Shown here piece after piece: positions 52,558-59,748 of a stretch of 64,000 nt of DNA. The stretch is from an uncultured Porphyromonadaceae bacterium (GTDB taxonomy: Bacteria > Bacteroidota > Bacteroidia > Bacteroidales > Muribaculaceae), in contig CAMWMR010000001.1 of NCBI GenBank assembly GCA_947175425.1, forward strand, positions 62,001-126,000, written 5' to 3'. Position numbers and translations under genes: made by a program. The notes under the pieces were generated by a model. The model was not told where the DNA came from. It did no database searches and saw nothing but the letters and a program-made list of their open reading frames with translations. Each line of letters opens with the position of its first letter. Within the stretch, counting starts at the first letter, position 1.

Positions 52558-53555
52558 AAATATTCACGGCAATAATGACCTTGTGTGTTCTTAGTGGACA
52601 CGCATACGCTTTTAATGAAAAAGAGTGCATTGTCAAGAATTCTTATGATGGAGTTGAACTTGCAGGAACTCTTTCGACTCCGGATAGTCAACCAAGGGCT
52701 GCTCTTGTTTTGATAACCGGTAGCGGCCAACAAAACCGCGACGAAGAAGTTTTCGGACATAAGCCGTTTAAGTGCATTGCGGAGCGTTTGTCGGATGATG
52801 GTTTTGCGGTGCTTAGGCTTGATGACAGAGGAATTGGCGGTAGTGGAGGGGATTTCACTGCTGCTACGATGGACGATTTTGTAAAAGACGCGGAAGCTGC
52901 TTTATTATTCCTCCGTGAAGAATATCCGGGCCTGCCTGTAGGTTCTTTGGGTCATTCGGAAGGCGGCAGCGTGGTTATTCGTCTTGCGTCCGGAAACAAA
53001 AGCGATTTTATAATTAGTCTTGCTGCGCCTGCATGGGCGGGAGATTCAATGATAATGTCGCAAACTCGAGCTTTGGCAATGACGATGACAGGAGAATGGA
53101 AAGCTGAAAGCTCTCAAAGAAAGCTGTTGGACATTGCAAAGGGAGATCTTCCCGATTTTGTAGCCCGTCCGTTATTGGTGAGTGCCCTTGCCGATATTCA
53201 TGGAAATATCCCTGCAGTGGCTGATAATATAAATGCCGTAGCCGATGTAATGCTCTCTCCGCATTATCGCGGACTTTTACGTTACAATCCGACGGAGGAT
53301 ATTAAAGCCGTTAAAGTGCCCTGGCTGGCATTAAACGGCTCAAAAGACTTGCAGGTTCTTGAAGGAAATCTTAAAACCATAGATGAATTATGCCCATCGG
53401 CCAAAACCGTGCTTATGAATTCGCATAATCATCTTTTTCAACATTGTTCCGTAGGTTTGCCTCAGGAGTATGCCGAAATTCAAGAAGATATTTCCAAAGA
53501 GACTCTTGATATAATATCAGGTTGGTTACAAGGGCTGTTTCCACAAAACGACTGA
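52554..53555 (+). CDS. Secreted alpha/beta hydrolase (S33-like)
   Basis: 333 residues. The signal is MKIFTAIMTLCVLSGHAYAF. The hydrolase core has the oxyanion region LVLITGSGQQNRD, nucleophile elbow GHSEGGS, acid LNGSKDLQV and the catalytic His in MNSHNHLFQ. It resembles YqiA/serine-aminopeptidase-like esterases; the natural substrate is unknown. It starts on the lon stop (ATGA), so it is co-translated with lon although it is exported. Its last 30 bases overlap convergent nrdG. Confidence 0.88.
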   Translation: MKIFTAIMTLCVLSGHAYAFNEKECIVKNSYDGVELAGTLSTPDSQPRAALVLITGSGQQNRDEEVFGHKPFKCIAERLSDDGFAVLRLDDRGIGGSGGDFTAATMDDFVKDAEAALLFLREEYPGLPVGSLGHSEGGSVVIRLASGNKSDFIISLAAPAWAGDSMIMSQTRALAMTMTGEWKAESSQRKLLDIAKGDLPDFVARPLLVSALADIHGNIPAVADNINAVADVMLSPHYRGLLRYNPTEDIKAVKVPWLALNGSKDLQVLEGNLKTIDELCPSAKTVLMNSHNHLFQHCSVGLPQEYAEIQEDISKETLDIISGWLQGLFPQND

Positions 53556-54035
53556 TCCCTTTGCCAAACTGTCGTGTACTTCAATAATACGTTGATTTTC
53601 CGAGCCGCGAAAGCGAAGCTCGGAATTTTTTTGTGCCATTATGAAGGGGCCGTCCACAAGCACGTCGATGTACTGCAGCAATTCTTTACTCCCTTCGGGA
53701 GCTTTCGTGCCCAACAGTTCCTCAAAAAGAAAACCGGTATAACACCATATATTATATCCTCGTTCCTTGATTGCTTTGGCAAGTGGTATTATGGCCAAAG
53801 CCTGATACATGGGATCGCCACCACTGAAAGTTACATTGTTTTCGTTATAATCGATACAAGCAAGAAGCTCCTCTATTGAAGTTTCCGAGCCGGCTGTATA
53901 ATCCCATGTGTGAGGATTGTGACATCCCGGACATTGATGCCGGCAGCCTGAGAAATATATGGATGTACGTAATCCGGGGCCGTCGACACTTGTGCCTTCA
54001 AGAACCCGGATTACTCGAGGAAGAGGTTTATTCAT
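53526..54035 (-). CDS. nrdG: Anaerobic ribonucleotide reductase activase
   Basis: 169 residues, radical SAM. The cluster motif is CRHQCPGC (C31, C35, C38), after SGC context, and FSGGDPM is the SAM-binding loop. It generates the glycyl radical on NrdD. Its ATG lies 8 bases inside the nrdD end, so the pair is translationally coupled. The 3' end overlaps the convergent hydrolase gene by 30 bases. Confidence 0.96.
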   Translation of the reverse strand: MNKPLPRVIRVLEGTSVDGPGLRTSIYFSGCRHQCPGCHNPHTWDYTAGSETSIEELLACIDYNENNVTFSGGDPMYQALAIIPLAKAIKERGYNIWCYTGFLFEELLGTKAPEGSKELLQYIDVLVDGPFIMAQKNSELRFRGSENQRIIEVHDSLAKGSVVLWKQPL

Positions 54036-56235
54036 GAACTACGCGTTGGTTCAATTCGGCAAGTTTGGCGTTATTCCAACGGTCGGTTGTCCCGACAAGG
54101 TAGCCTGTGATGCGCTGCAGGCGGTCGATTGCATGACTTCCGCATTTAGGGCATACTTCAAGTTTTGCATCGGCGTTCTCGTAGCCACAATCCATGCACC
54201 GGTTGCGGTTGTGGTTAACGGAACAATAGCCGATGTTGTTGCGGTCCATGAGGTCGACTATGTTGCTTATGGCTTCGGGATTATGGGTTGCGTCGCCATC
54301 GATTTCAACATAGAATATATGACCGCCGCCAGTCAAGGCATGGTAGGGGGCTTCAACTTCGGCTTTACGGCGGGGAGAGCAGTGGTAATATACCGGGACG
54401 TGGTTAGAGTTGGTGTAATATATTTTATCGGTGATTCCGGGGATTATTCCAAAACTTTTACGGTCTTTGGCAGTGAATTTGCCCGACAAACCTTCGGCGG
54501 GGGTGGCGAGAACGGAGAAATTGTGCTGATAGCGTTCGCAGAAATCATTTACACGGCTGCGCATGTGGCTTATAATACGCAGGCCGAGAGCCTGAGCTTC
54601 CTGACTTTCGCCATGGTGTTTGCCTGTGAGCGCGACAAGACATTCCGCCAATCCTATAAAGCCGATGCCGAGGGTTCCCTGATTGATAACCGGTTCGATT
54701 GTGTCTTCGGCTCGCAGGCTTGAACCTCCGTTCCACAGTTTGGACATTAAAAGAGGAAATTGCTTGGCAAGCGCTGTTTTTTGGAAATCGAAGCGGTCGT
54801 TAAGCTGGCGAGCAGTAATTTCAAGAACTTCGTCAAGTTTATGGAAGAATTTTTCAAGGCGTTCTTCTTGATCCTGAATGGCCATGGTTTCTATTGCCAG
54901 CCGGACAAGGTTAATGGTGGTGAATGATAGATTTCCTCGTCCGACAGAAGTTTTTTCGCCAAACCGGTTTTCAAAAACACGTGTGCGGCATCCCATTGTA
55001 GCTACTTCATAGAGATATCGCTTGGGGTCGTCGGCATTCCATTTCTCGTGTTGATTGAAAGTGGCGTCGAGGTTAACGAAATTCGGGAAGAAGCGACGGG
55101 CAGTGACTTTGCAGGCAAGTTTATACAGGTCGTAGTTTCTGTCCTCGGGAAGATAGCTGACGCCGCGTTTTTTCTTCCATATCTGAATGGGGAATATGGC
55201 GGTGGCTCCGTTGCCCACACCTTCGTAGGTACTGTTGAGAAGTTCGCGAATAATGCATCGTCCTTCGGCAGATGTGTCGGTACCGTAGTTGATAGAGCTG
55301 AATACAACTTGATTTCCTCCTCGGCTGTGGATTGTATTCATATTATGAATGAATGCTTCCATAGCCTGATGAACGCGGCTCACTGTGCGATTAATTGCAT
55401 GTTGTTGCAAGCGTACATCTCCTTCGAGACCTTCAAGGTCGGCTTTCAGGTAATCGCTAATCTCAGTGTTTTTAAGATGTGCGAGATTGTTGCCTGTGAG
55501 GCGTTCGATGTTTTCAATCTCCTCAATATATGAACTGCGTACAAAGGGTGCAAGGTAAAAATCGAAAGCCGGAATGGCCTGGCCTCCGTGCATTTCGTTC
55601 TGAGCTGTCTCCAATGAAATGCATGCAATTATACTTGCGGTTTCGATGCGCTTGGCCGGACGGGATTCTCCATGGCCTGCCATGAAACCGTAATTAAGAA
55701 TATTCTCCAATGGATGCTGTACGCATGTCAGACTTTTGGTAGGATAGTAGTCTTTGTCGTGAATATGGATGTAGTTGTGACGAACTGCGTCGCGAGCTTC
55801 GGCCGAGAGAAGATAGTCGTCGACAAAAGGTTTTGTTGTTTCGCTGGCGAATTTCATCATCATACCGGCAGGGGAGTCGGTGTTCATGTTGGCGTTTTCG
55901 CGAGTGATGTCGTTATTCTTAGCCTCGATGATTTCGTGAAACATGTCGCGCGTTTTGGCTTTTCGAGCTATGCTGCGTTGGTCGCGATATGCTATATATC
56001 GTTTTGCGACTTCCTTTCGCGGACTGTTCATGAGTTCCAACTCCACCATATCCTGAATTTCCTCAACAGTCATCCGCTCCGAGCCATGTGCTCCAATGCG
56101 ATCGCTGATTTTTTGTATTAGAGGTTCGTCTTCGCCAAGTTCTGTTGTGAGCATGGCTTTGCGGATAGCTGCTTTGATTTTTTCCTCGTTGTATCCGACA
56201 ATTCGACCGTCGCGTTTGACTACTGTCTGTATCAT
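54028..56235 (-). CDS. nrdD: Anaerobic ribonucleoside-triphosphate reductase
   Basis: 735 residues. An ATP-cone starts the protein (VVKRDGRIVGYNEEKIKAAI). The C-terminal zinc site has CMDCGYENAD and CPKCGS (four Cys), then the glycyl-radical loop RITGYLVGTTDRW, with the radical on G711. It reduces ribonucleoside triphosphates under anaerobic conditions. It is the strong marker that the organism grows without oxygen. A perfect promoter lies upstream, and nrdG overlaps its stop by 8 bases. Confidence 0.97.
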   Translation of the reverse strand: MIQTVVKRDGRIVGYNEEKIKAAIRKAMLTTELGEDEPLIQKISDRIGAHGSERMTVEEIQDMVELELMNSPRKEVAKRYIAYRDQRSIARKAKTRDMFHEIIEAKNNDITRENANMNTDSPAGMMMKFASETTKPFVDDYLLSAEARDAVRHNYIHIHDKDYYPTKSLTCVQHPLENILNYGFMAGHGESRPAKRIETASIIACISLETAQNEMHGGQAIPAFDFYLAPFVRSSYIEEIENIERLTGNNLAHLKNTEISDYLKADLEGLEGDVRLQQHAINRTVSRVHQAMEAFIHNMNTIHSRGGNQVVFSSINYGTDTSAEGRCIIRELLNSTYEGVGNGATAIFPIQIWKKKRGVSYLPEDRNYDLYKLACKVTARRFFPNFVNLDATFNQHEKWNADDPKRYLYEVATMGCRTRVFENRFGEKTSVGRGNLSFTTINLVRLAIETMAIQDQEERLEKFFHKLDEVLEITARQLNDRFDFQKTALAKQFPLLMSKLWNGGSSLRAEDTIEPVINQGTLGIGFIGLAECLVALTGKHHGESQEAQALGLRIISHMRSRVNDFCERYQHNFSVLATPAEGLSGKFTAKDRKSFGIIPGITDKIYYTNSNHVPVYYHCSPRRKAEVEAPYHALTGGGHIFYVEIDGDATHNPEAISNIVDLMDRNNIGYCSVNHNRNRCMDCGYENADAKLEVCPKCGSHAIDRLQRITGYLVGTTDRWNNAKLAELNQRVVHE

Positions 56236-56281
56236 TGGGAGTTATGTGTTTTTGAAATAAATTCTTGAAATTTTTATGGCA

Positions 56282-56313
56282 CAAAACTACGGATAAAATT
56301 CCGTAACAACAAA
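56282..56313 (-). promoter_or_regulatory. nrdDG promoter
   Basis: On the minus strand: TTTG, exactly 20 bases, TAGTTTTG (CAAAACTA at 56282-56289, CAAA at 56310-56313). A perfect match; the leader is about 40 bases. The remaining gap to the XRE gene (56314-56574) is AT-rich with no gene or hairpin that I can support. Confidence 0.88.
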
Positions 56314-56574
56314 TTTTTTAAGCAGCTTTTGAATTTAGGAATTTACATTTTGGAGAACTTTGAAAGGGTGTGTTTTGAGCTATTAATAATATAATCAGTG
56401 ATATAGCATTTTGTTTTGGAAAACTTTTGAAAAATTTGAGTAAAGATAGTTTTGGAGAATGCCGATTTGTGCTTCCTGAAAGATTCTTAAAATGTATTAT
56501 ACAATGAGTACACTATTATATCGCCGATGGATTGATGTTTCGACATGTGTGAATCTGTTCAGCATTCGAGAGTA

Positions 56575-57159
56575 TTATAGTTCACCGGCAGGTGTGAATG
56601 TCTCAAAGCTACCGTCAGAATAAAGAACTATAATTGATGTTACTTTTTTAGCTGAGTTCTTTGGCACAGATGTGGATGACAAAGGTTCTCGTGATGTAAA
56701 ACTTTTAACATTCGGTATCTCTCCAACGTTGCTTCTTACGTCAGAATTGCTGTCAATTTTTGCAGAAGCAGTTTCCTTAACATCATTTTGCACGGATTTG
56801 TCAGATTGATCCTCAAAATTTACATTCACATCCGAATTAGAATCGTCTTCATTTACAGGAAATTCCTCTATGAAATTAGGCTCAAAAAGACCATTTTGAC
56901 GCTCTGAGGTTTCAATATTTACATTTGCAAGCATATCTCCCGTGCCAAATAGCAACCACACGATGTTAAGTTCCGGGAAGGCAGAATTAAGTTTGGCCAA
57001 AATTTGGTTATTAAGCGATTTGTTTCTCCCATGCAGCATTTGGGAAAGGCTGGGGCGGGGGATACGTGCTTTATCAGCAAATTGAGAACTGGAAAGGCCG
57101 CTGAATTCTATAAAACGGCATAATCTTTCAATAATTGGGCTTCGTTCGCTATTTTCCAT
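56575..57159 (-). CDS. XRE-family helix-turn-helix regulator
   Basis: 194 residues. The N-terminal HTH (residues about 6-60) has LSSSQFADKARIPRPSLSQMLHGRNKSLN, a typical phage-repressor-like fold. Residues 65-80 (FPELNIVWLLFGTGDML) are common in Bacteroidota XRE proteins. The remainder is polar and Asn/Ser/Asp rich, probably a flexible tail with VTSIIVLYSDGSFETFTP at the end. It has its own perfect promoter. Such regulators occur both with mobile elements and in the core genome; the AT-rich accessory stretch starts on its upstream side. Confidence 0.85.
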   Translation of the reverse strand: MENSERSPIIERLCRFIEFSGLSSSQFADKARIPRPSLSQMLHGRNKSLNNQILAKLNSAFPELNIVWLLFGTGDMLANVNIETSERQNGLFEPNFIEEFPVNEDDSNSDVNVNFEDQSDKSVQNDVKETASAKIDSNSDVRSNVGEIPNVKSFTSREPLSSTSVPKNSAKKVTSIIVLYSDGSFETFTPAGEL

Positions 57160-57187
57160 GTTTTAGAATGCTAATTTTTTGATGTTG

Positions 57188-57219
57188 CAAATTTAGTAAA
57201 TCATATTTTAATTTGCAAA
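57188..57219 (-). promoter_or_regulatory. Promoter of the XRE regulator
   Basis: On the minus strand: TTTG, exactly 20 bases, TAAATTTG (57188-57195 and 57216-57219). Start near 57181, leader about 22 bases. Confidence 0.87.
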
Positions 57220-57283
57220 TTCACTGTTTAAAAACTAAAATTCCGCATCTTAAACTGTTACTTACATGTGTGAATTACAATTC

Positions 57284-57350
57284 TACTTTTGCAATTAACG
57301 AATTTAAATTCATGGATGTGCAGATATTGAAACAGTTCCCGTATGGTTGA
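57284..57350 (+). promoter_or_regulatory. Weak plus-strand promoter followed by a 12-codon ORF
   Basis: TACTTTTG at 57284-57291 matches TAnnTTTG; no TTG at the right distance. An ATG at 57312 opens a 12-residue frame (MDVQILKQFPYG) ending TGA at 57350. Most likely a decayed gene start or chance. Confidence 0.3.
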
Positions 57351-58050
57351 GATACTACTTTAGATAATGGTTGTTAAATAGTTGGTATACAGATTCGTAT
57401 GTGTCTCAAGGCTGGCTAAAGTATCAGTTAAGGGTCTGACATTTAAAAGTTTGAGCAAATCTGTAATAAACATGCGTAAAATATTGGGTATGTGTACGTT
57501 CTGAAGAATGTGAATATTTCTAAATGTACGATGTCTTGAATGAGATAAGTCGAGTTGTCTATGTTAATTGGTCGTTTCCGGGAGGTATTGGCTAATCACA
57601 CAATTTACAAAGATAAATTTAATTACGCCATTTGGTGAATATATTCCTTGTTTGCAATCGTGAATAGTAGTCGCGTTTACAAACTTTAATAAGATCTGAC
57701 GTTCGTCAAACTGTTAACAATACAAAACAGCGAGTATTTAGCGTACAAATCCTGTAAATGATTTTATGAGAATTTAATTTATCGAACGAATCTAAGTAAT
57801 GTCTGTAATTATAACATTCTCGTCGACTAAACTGTTGCAAAATAATGTAGTTTAACAGTGTTAAATATCTAATTATAGAAATGTTATAAATTTTAATATT
57901 GGAGAATTCTGGAATTTGAAAATAGATAATCCGGCAGATTCTTTATATACAGCTTATGATCTTAATAATAAAAAATCTCTGACCTCACACGCAAAACGTA
58001 TGTTGGTGCGAAATTGCCTAATTATACATTTAGCTGCACGAAATGCGAGG
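57351..58050. other. AT-rich stretch with no supportable gene
   Basis: About 700 bases of AT-rich sequence with stops in all frames. No ORF over 60 codons, no IS-like inverted ends and no tRNA were seen. Some short direct and inverted motifs are present (for example TGACGTTCGTCA near 57697) but none forms a clear element. It could be decayed mobile DNA. Confidence 0.6.
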
Positions 58051-58072
58051 GAATGCGTAAATTTGCGCATTC
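58051..58072 (+). promoter_or_regulatory. Operator-like palindrome centred on a -7 box
   Basis: GAATGCG (58051-58057), TAAATTTG (58058-58065), CGCATTC (58066-58072): a perfect 7-bp inverted repeat whose central 8 bases are exactly the promoter -7 element. A protein bound here would cover the promoter of the gene at 58097. The -33 region reads CTG rather than TTG. Confidence 0.6.
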
Positions 58073-58096
58073 AATCAATTTCAACGCGCCGTTGAT

Positions 58097-58303
58097 ATGG
58101 CGAAATCATCAATTTATGACGGCGCACAACACATCGGGCAATGGCGAGGTTTTGATGTATATGAACCGACATTCGCCGACAATGAACCGCGATTCATCGG
58201 TTTTCCGCAATTCATCATTTGTAAACATGACAAATGCAGGTGGGGTGATGATGAACCGACATCACGCGAAATTATGCGTGCATTATCGCCCGAAAACGAT
58301 TAA
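58097..58303 (+). CDS. Small aromatic-rich protein, unknown, phage-like context
   Basis: 68 residues beginning MAKSSIYDGAQHIGQWRGF and rich in Phe, Tyr, Trp, Arg and Asp. No signal peptide or membrane span. I do not recognise a family; similar small proteins with a DGAxHIGxWRG start seem to belong to phage or mobile-element contexts, which I cannot confirm. The start is supported by a -7 element and palindrome 24-46 bases upstream. The base composition is richer in G+C than the surroundings, hinting at transfer. It ends 15 bases before the next promoter. Confidence 0.6.
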   Translation: MAKSSIYDGAQHIGQWRGFDVYEPTFADNEPRFIGFPQFIICKHDKCRWGDDEPTSREIMRALSPEND

Positions 58304-58310
58304 AAAGCAA

Positions 58311-58323
58311 CGCAAAATTTGCG
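58311..58323. promoter_or_regulatory. Operator-like palindrome over a -33 box
   Basis: CGCAAAATTTGCG, a perfect 6-bp inverted repeat around one central base. It covers the TTTG -33 element (58318-58321) of the next promoter. It shares AAATTTGCG with the site at 58051-58072. Confidence 0.55.
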
Positions 58324-58349
58324 TGAATCAAAATATTGCATTAAATTTG
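58318..58349 (+). promoter_or_regulatory. Perfect promoter in the accessory region
   Basis: TTTG at 58318-58321, exactly 20 bases, TAAATTTG at 58342-58349. Transcription would begin near 58356. Confidence 0.85.
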
Positions 58350-58355
58350 CACCGT

Positions 58356-58466
58356 CTTGATGCCGATAGACGTTAAATTCATCGGACAAGGGGCATGACA
58401 ACTCGATTCATTTCGGGGGACGCACCGCTACAACTCTCGATTTCGGTCGAGGGTTGATTTTTTTTT
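58356..58466 (+). ncRNA. Candidate small RNA of about 110 nt or mini-ORF transcript
   Basis: A perfect promoter ends at 58349 and a strong terminator (stem 58432-58440/58447-58455, nine Ts) ends at 58466. Two tiny ORFs lie inside: 12 codons from ATG 58360 (MPIDVKFIGQGA) and 20 codons from ATG 58395 (MTTRFISGDAPLQLSISVEG), joined by an ATGA overlap. The last 39 bases are antisense to the 3' end of the phage-like fragment at 58428-58916. Either a small RNA, a small-peptide cistron or the decayed start of a phage gene; the data do not separate these. Confidence 0.45.
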
Positions 58467-58916
58467 GAATACATATATCGTTGAATCTCCCGGTAATAAA
58501 TACCGACCATGTATGCCGATGCGTTTCTGCTTTTCAATTTCTTCGATGTAGTTTGTACCGAATGATGTAAATTCAAACAACACGATGTCCGCACCTTGTT
58601 CGCGAACGGCGTGTTTTGCATATTTCACAATGTTTCCGGGTGATGATGTCGATTTGAAATCGGCTTTTAATCCGTCAAATAACACATCATACGATGCGGT
58701 GTCGTTCGCGGCAAATTCGATTGTATGACCGCCGTTCGCATACCGATTCGCCATGCGTAATTCCTTTTCAAATTTCGCTTGTTCTTGTTTGTTATAATTG
58801 CCTTTGCGTAATCGTTCCGGGGGTGTTGAACACGACCGCCGTTCGGCAATGTGAAATCTCGCGGCGATATGCGGCGAATGATGTTGTTCTTTATAATTCC
58901 GGGTTGATCTTTTGTT
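58428..58916 (-). pseudogene. C-terminal fragment of a phage-type protein with CdiA-CT-like domain
   Basis: The minus frame is open from an in-frame stop at 58917-58919 down to TAG at 58428, 162 codons, with no ATG in the first 54. From about codon 32 it reads coherently: TPPERLRKGNYNKQEQAKFE, later GHTIEFAANDTASYDVLFDG, DFKSTSS, GADIVLFEF and IGIHGRYLLPG. This resembles nuclease-like C-terminal domains (YDVLFDG...DFK, PD-(D/E)XK style, CdiA-CT type) fused to minor head proteins of Bacteroidota phages. The N-terminal phage part is missing. A shorter start at 58754 would give 108 residues. The family match is from memory and moderate; a genuine short gene is also possible. Confidence 0.5.
58432..58466 (+). 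terminator. Strong rho-independent terminator
   Basis: AACTCTCGA pairs with TCGAGGGTT (9 bp, one wobble, 6-base loop), then GA and nine Ts. Confidence 0.88.
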
Positions 58917-59005
58917 CTATAATGTATATTATGTTAAATTCACTGCGTGAACAATACTCTACCAGGTGCTTCTGATGTGAATTGTTAAGGAGATTTTTCG
59001 AATGA

Positions 59006-59323
59006 TTCGTAACAACTCATTATTCACTAAATTATTCAAGCGTAAAGATTTGTGTGCATGTAATGCATTTGTGCTACACGGCTTTTTCTTTTAGCTTTGA
59101 AGCTATATATGACTATTGCCAATCAGATGTTTACATTGCGTTATTATATAACGTTGATGTCTCATTTGGAATAAAGCCAGAATTGGTTTAAATGGCCAAT
59201 CTGTAACAAACTTTGAATTCTAATGCATTATTTAATGAAAGAGCCGTATTTGCTGCTATACGTCTTTCTAAATTCATCACTGATAAACGTATTTTGCAGG
59301 AGGCAATAAAAAAAGGTTTTTAG
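59006..59323 (+). pseudogene. Possible decayed coding sequence
   Basis: One frame stays open except for two stops (TAA at 59189-59191 and TAA at 59204-59206). The tail after the second stop reads NERAVFAAIRLSKFITDKR and ends KKGF at TAG 59321. This could be the relic of a gene or chance in AT-rich DNA. No family recognised. The rest of 58917-59375 holds only this and the tRNA-Thr terminator. Confidence 0.2.
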
Positions 59324-59350
59324 GCACCTCTCAAAGATTGTCTAAAAACC
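59308..59350 (-). terminator. tRNA-Thr terminator
   Basis: GGTTTTTAG at 59315-59323 pairs with CTAAAAACC at 59342-59350 across an 18-base loop, followed in the minus direction by seven Ts. Confidence 0.8.
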
Positions 59351-59375
59351 AATTCGTCAATAACTTAAAAACTTG

Positions 59376-59448
59376 AGCCGCGAATGGGACTCGAACCCAT
59401 GACCTTTTCGTTACGAATGAAATGCTCTACCAACTGAGCTATTGCGGC
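59376..59448 (-). tRNA. tRNA-Thr (anticodon CGT)
   Basis: A 73-base cloverleaf with D arm GCTC/GAGC, anticodon loop TTCGTAA (CGT reads ACG), T arm ATGGG-TTCGAGT-CCCAT. Acceptor stem GCCGCAA with TCGCGGC has one A-C mismatch (6-67), and the anticodon stem has an A-C at 31-39. No CCA is encoded. Own promoter and terminator. Confidence 0.88.
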
Positions 59449-59460
59449 TTTTTTGCGGTG

Positions 59461-59491
59461 CAAAGTTATTAATAAATTCCCATTCATGCAA
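59461..59491 (-). promoter_or_regulatory. tRNA-Thr promoter
   Basis: On the minus strand: TTG, exactly 20 bases, TAACTTTG (CAAAGTTA at 59461-59468, CAA at 59489-59491). Start lies a few bases before the tRNA. Confidence 0.87.
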
Positions 59492-59687
59492 TACCGGTTA
59501 AAAAAATCATTGTGGTTGAAGTTTGAATTTTTGCTAATAACAATAATTCCCGGAATGACATCTAAAGATGTTAACTGATTGAATATTAGAATATAATCAG
59601 TATAACATGTGCTTTGATACTTGACTCTCAGATTTTCTTAAACTATTTTTGGCGAGGATGTTTTAATGATTCATTACTTTTCAAGTA

Positions 59688-59719
59688 TTTGCATTTATGG
59701 AAAATAATAAGTACTTTTG
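59688..59719 (+). promoter_or_regulatory. Promoter of the glycogen genes
   Basis: TTTG at 59688-59691, exactly 20 bases, TACTTTTG at 59712-59719. The start near 59726 rules out an upstream in-frame start at 59614 and supports the ATG at 59749. The gap between the tRNA-Thr promoter and this one (59492-59687) shows no gene. Confidence 0.87.
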
Positions 59720-59748
59720 CACTTCCAAATTTGAGAAATTCAAGATAT

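Noticed and set aside
57690-57710. Palindrome TGACGTTCGTCA
   Set aside because: Only 5 bp per arm, not near a promoter; chance expectation in 64 kb is high.
58014-58376. Plus-strand frame of 120 codons
   Set aside because: It overlaps the better supported 58097-58303 frame in another phase, and its composition (runs of Asn, Met, His, Arg) looks non-coding.
58385-58400. Programmed frameshift joining MPIDVKFIGQG to the frame HDNSIHFGGRTATTL
   Set aside because: The sequence GGACAAGGGGCATGA lacks a recognised slippery heptamer with a following structure; a sequencing-type or decay frameshift is as likely.
58694-58975. Plus-strand frame opposite the phage-like fragment
   Set aside because: Its residues read as a shadow of the minus-strand domain, and no promoter or coherent motif supports it.
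59376-59400. Integration (att) site at the 3' end of tRNA-Thr
   Set aside because: No repeat of the tRNA 3' end was found elsewhere in the island, and no integrase gene is present, so I cannot support an att pair.
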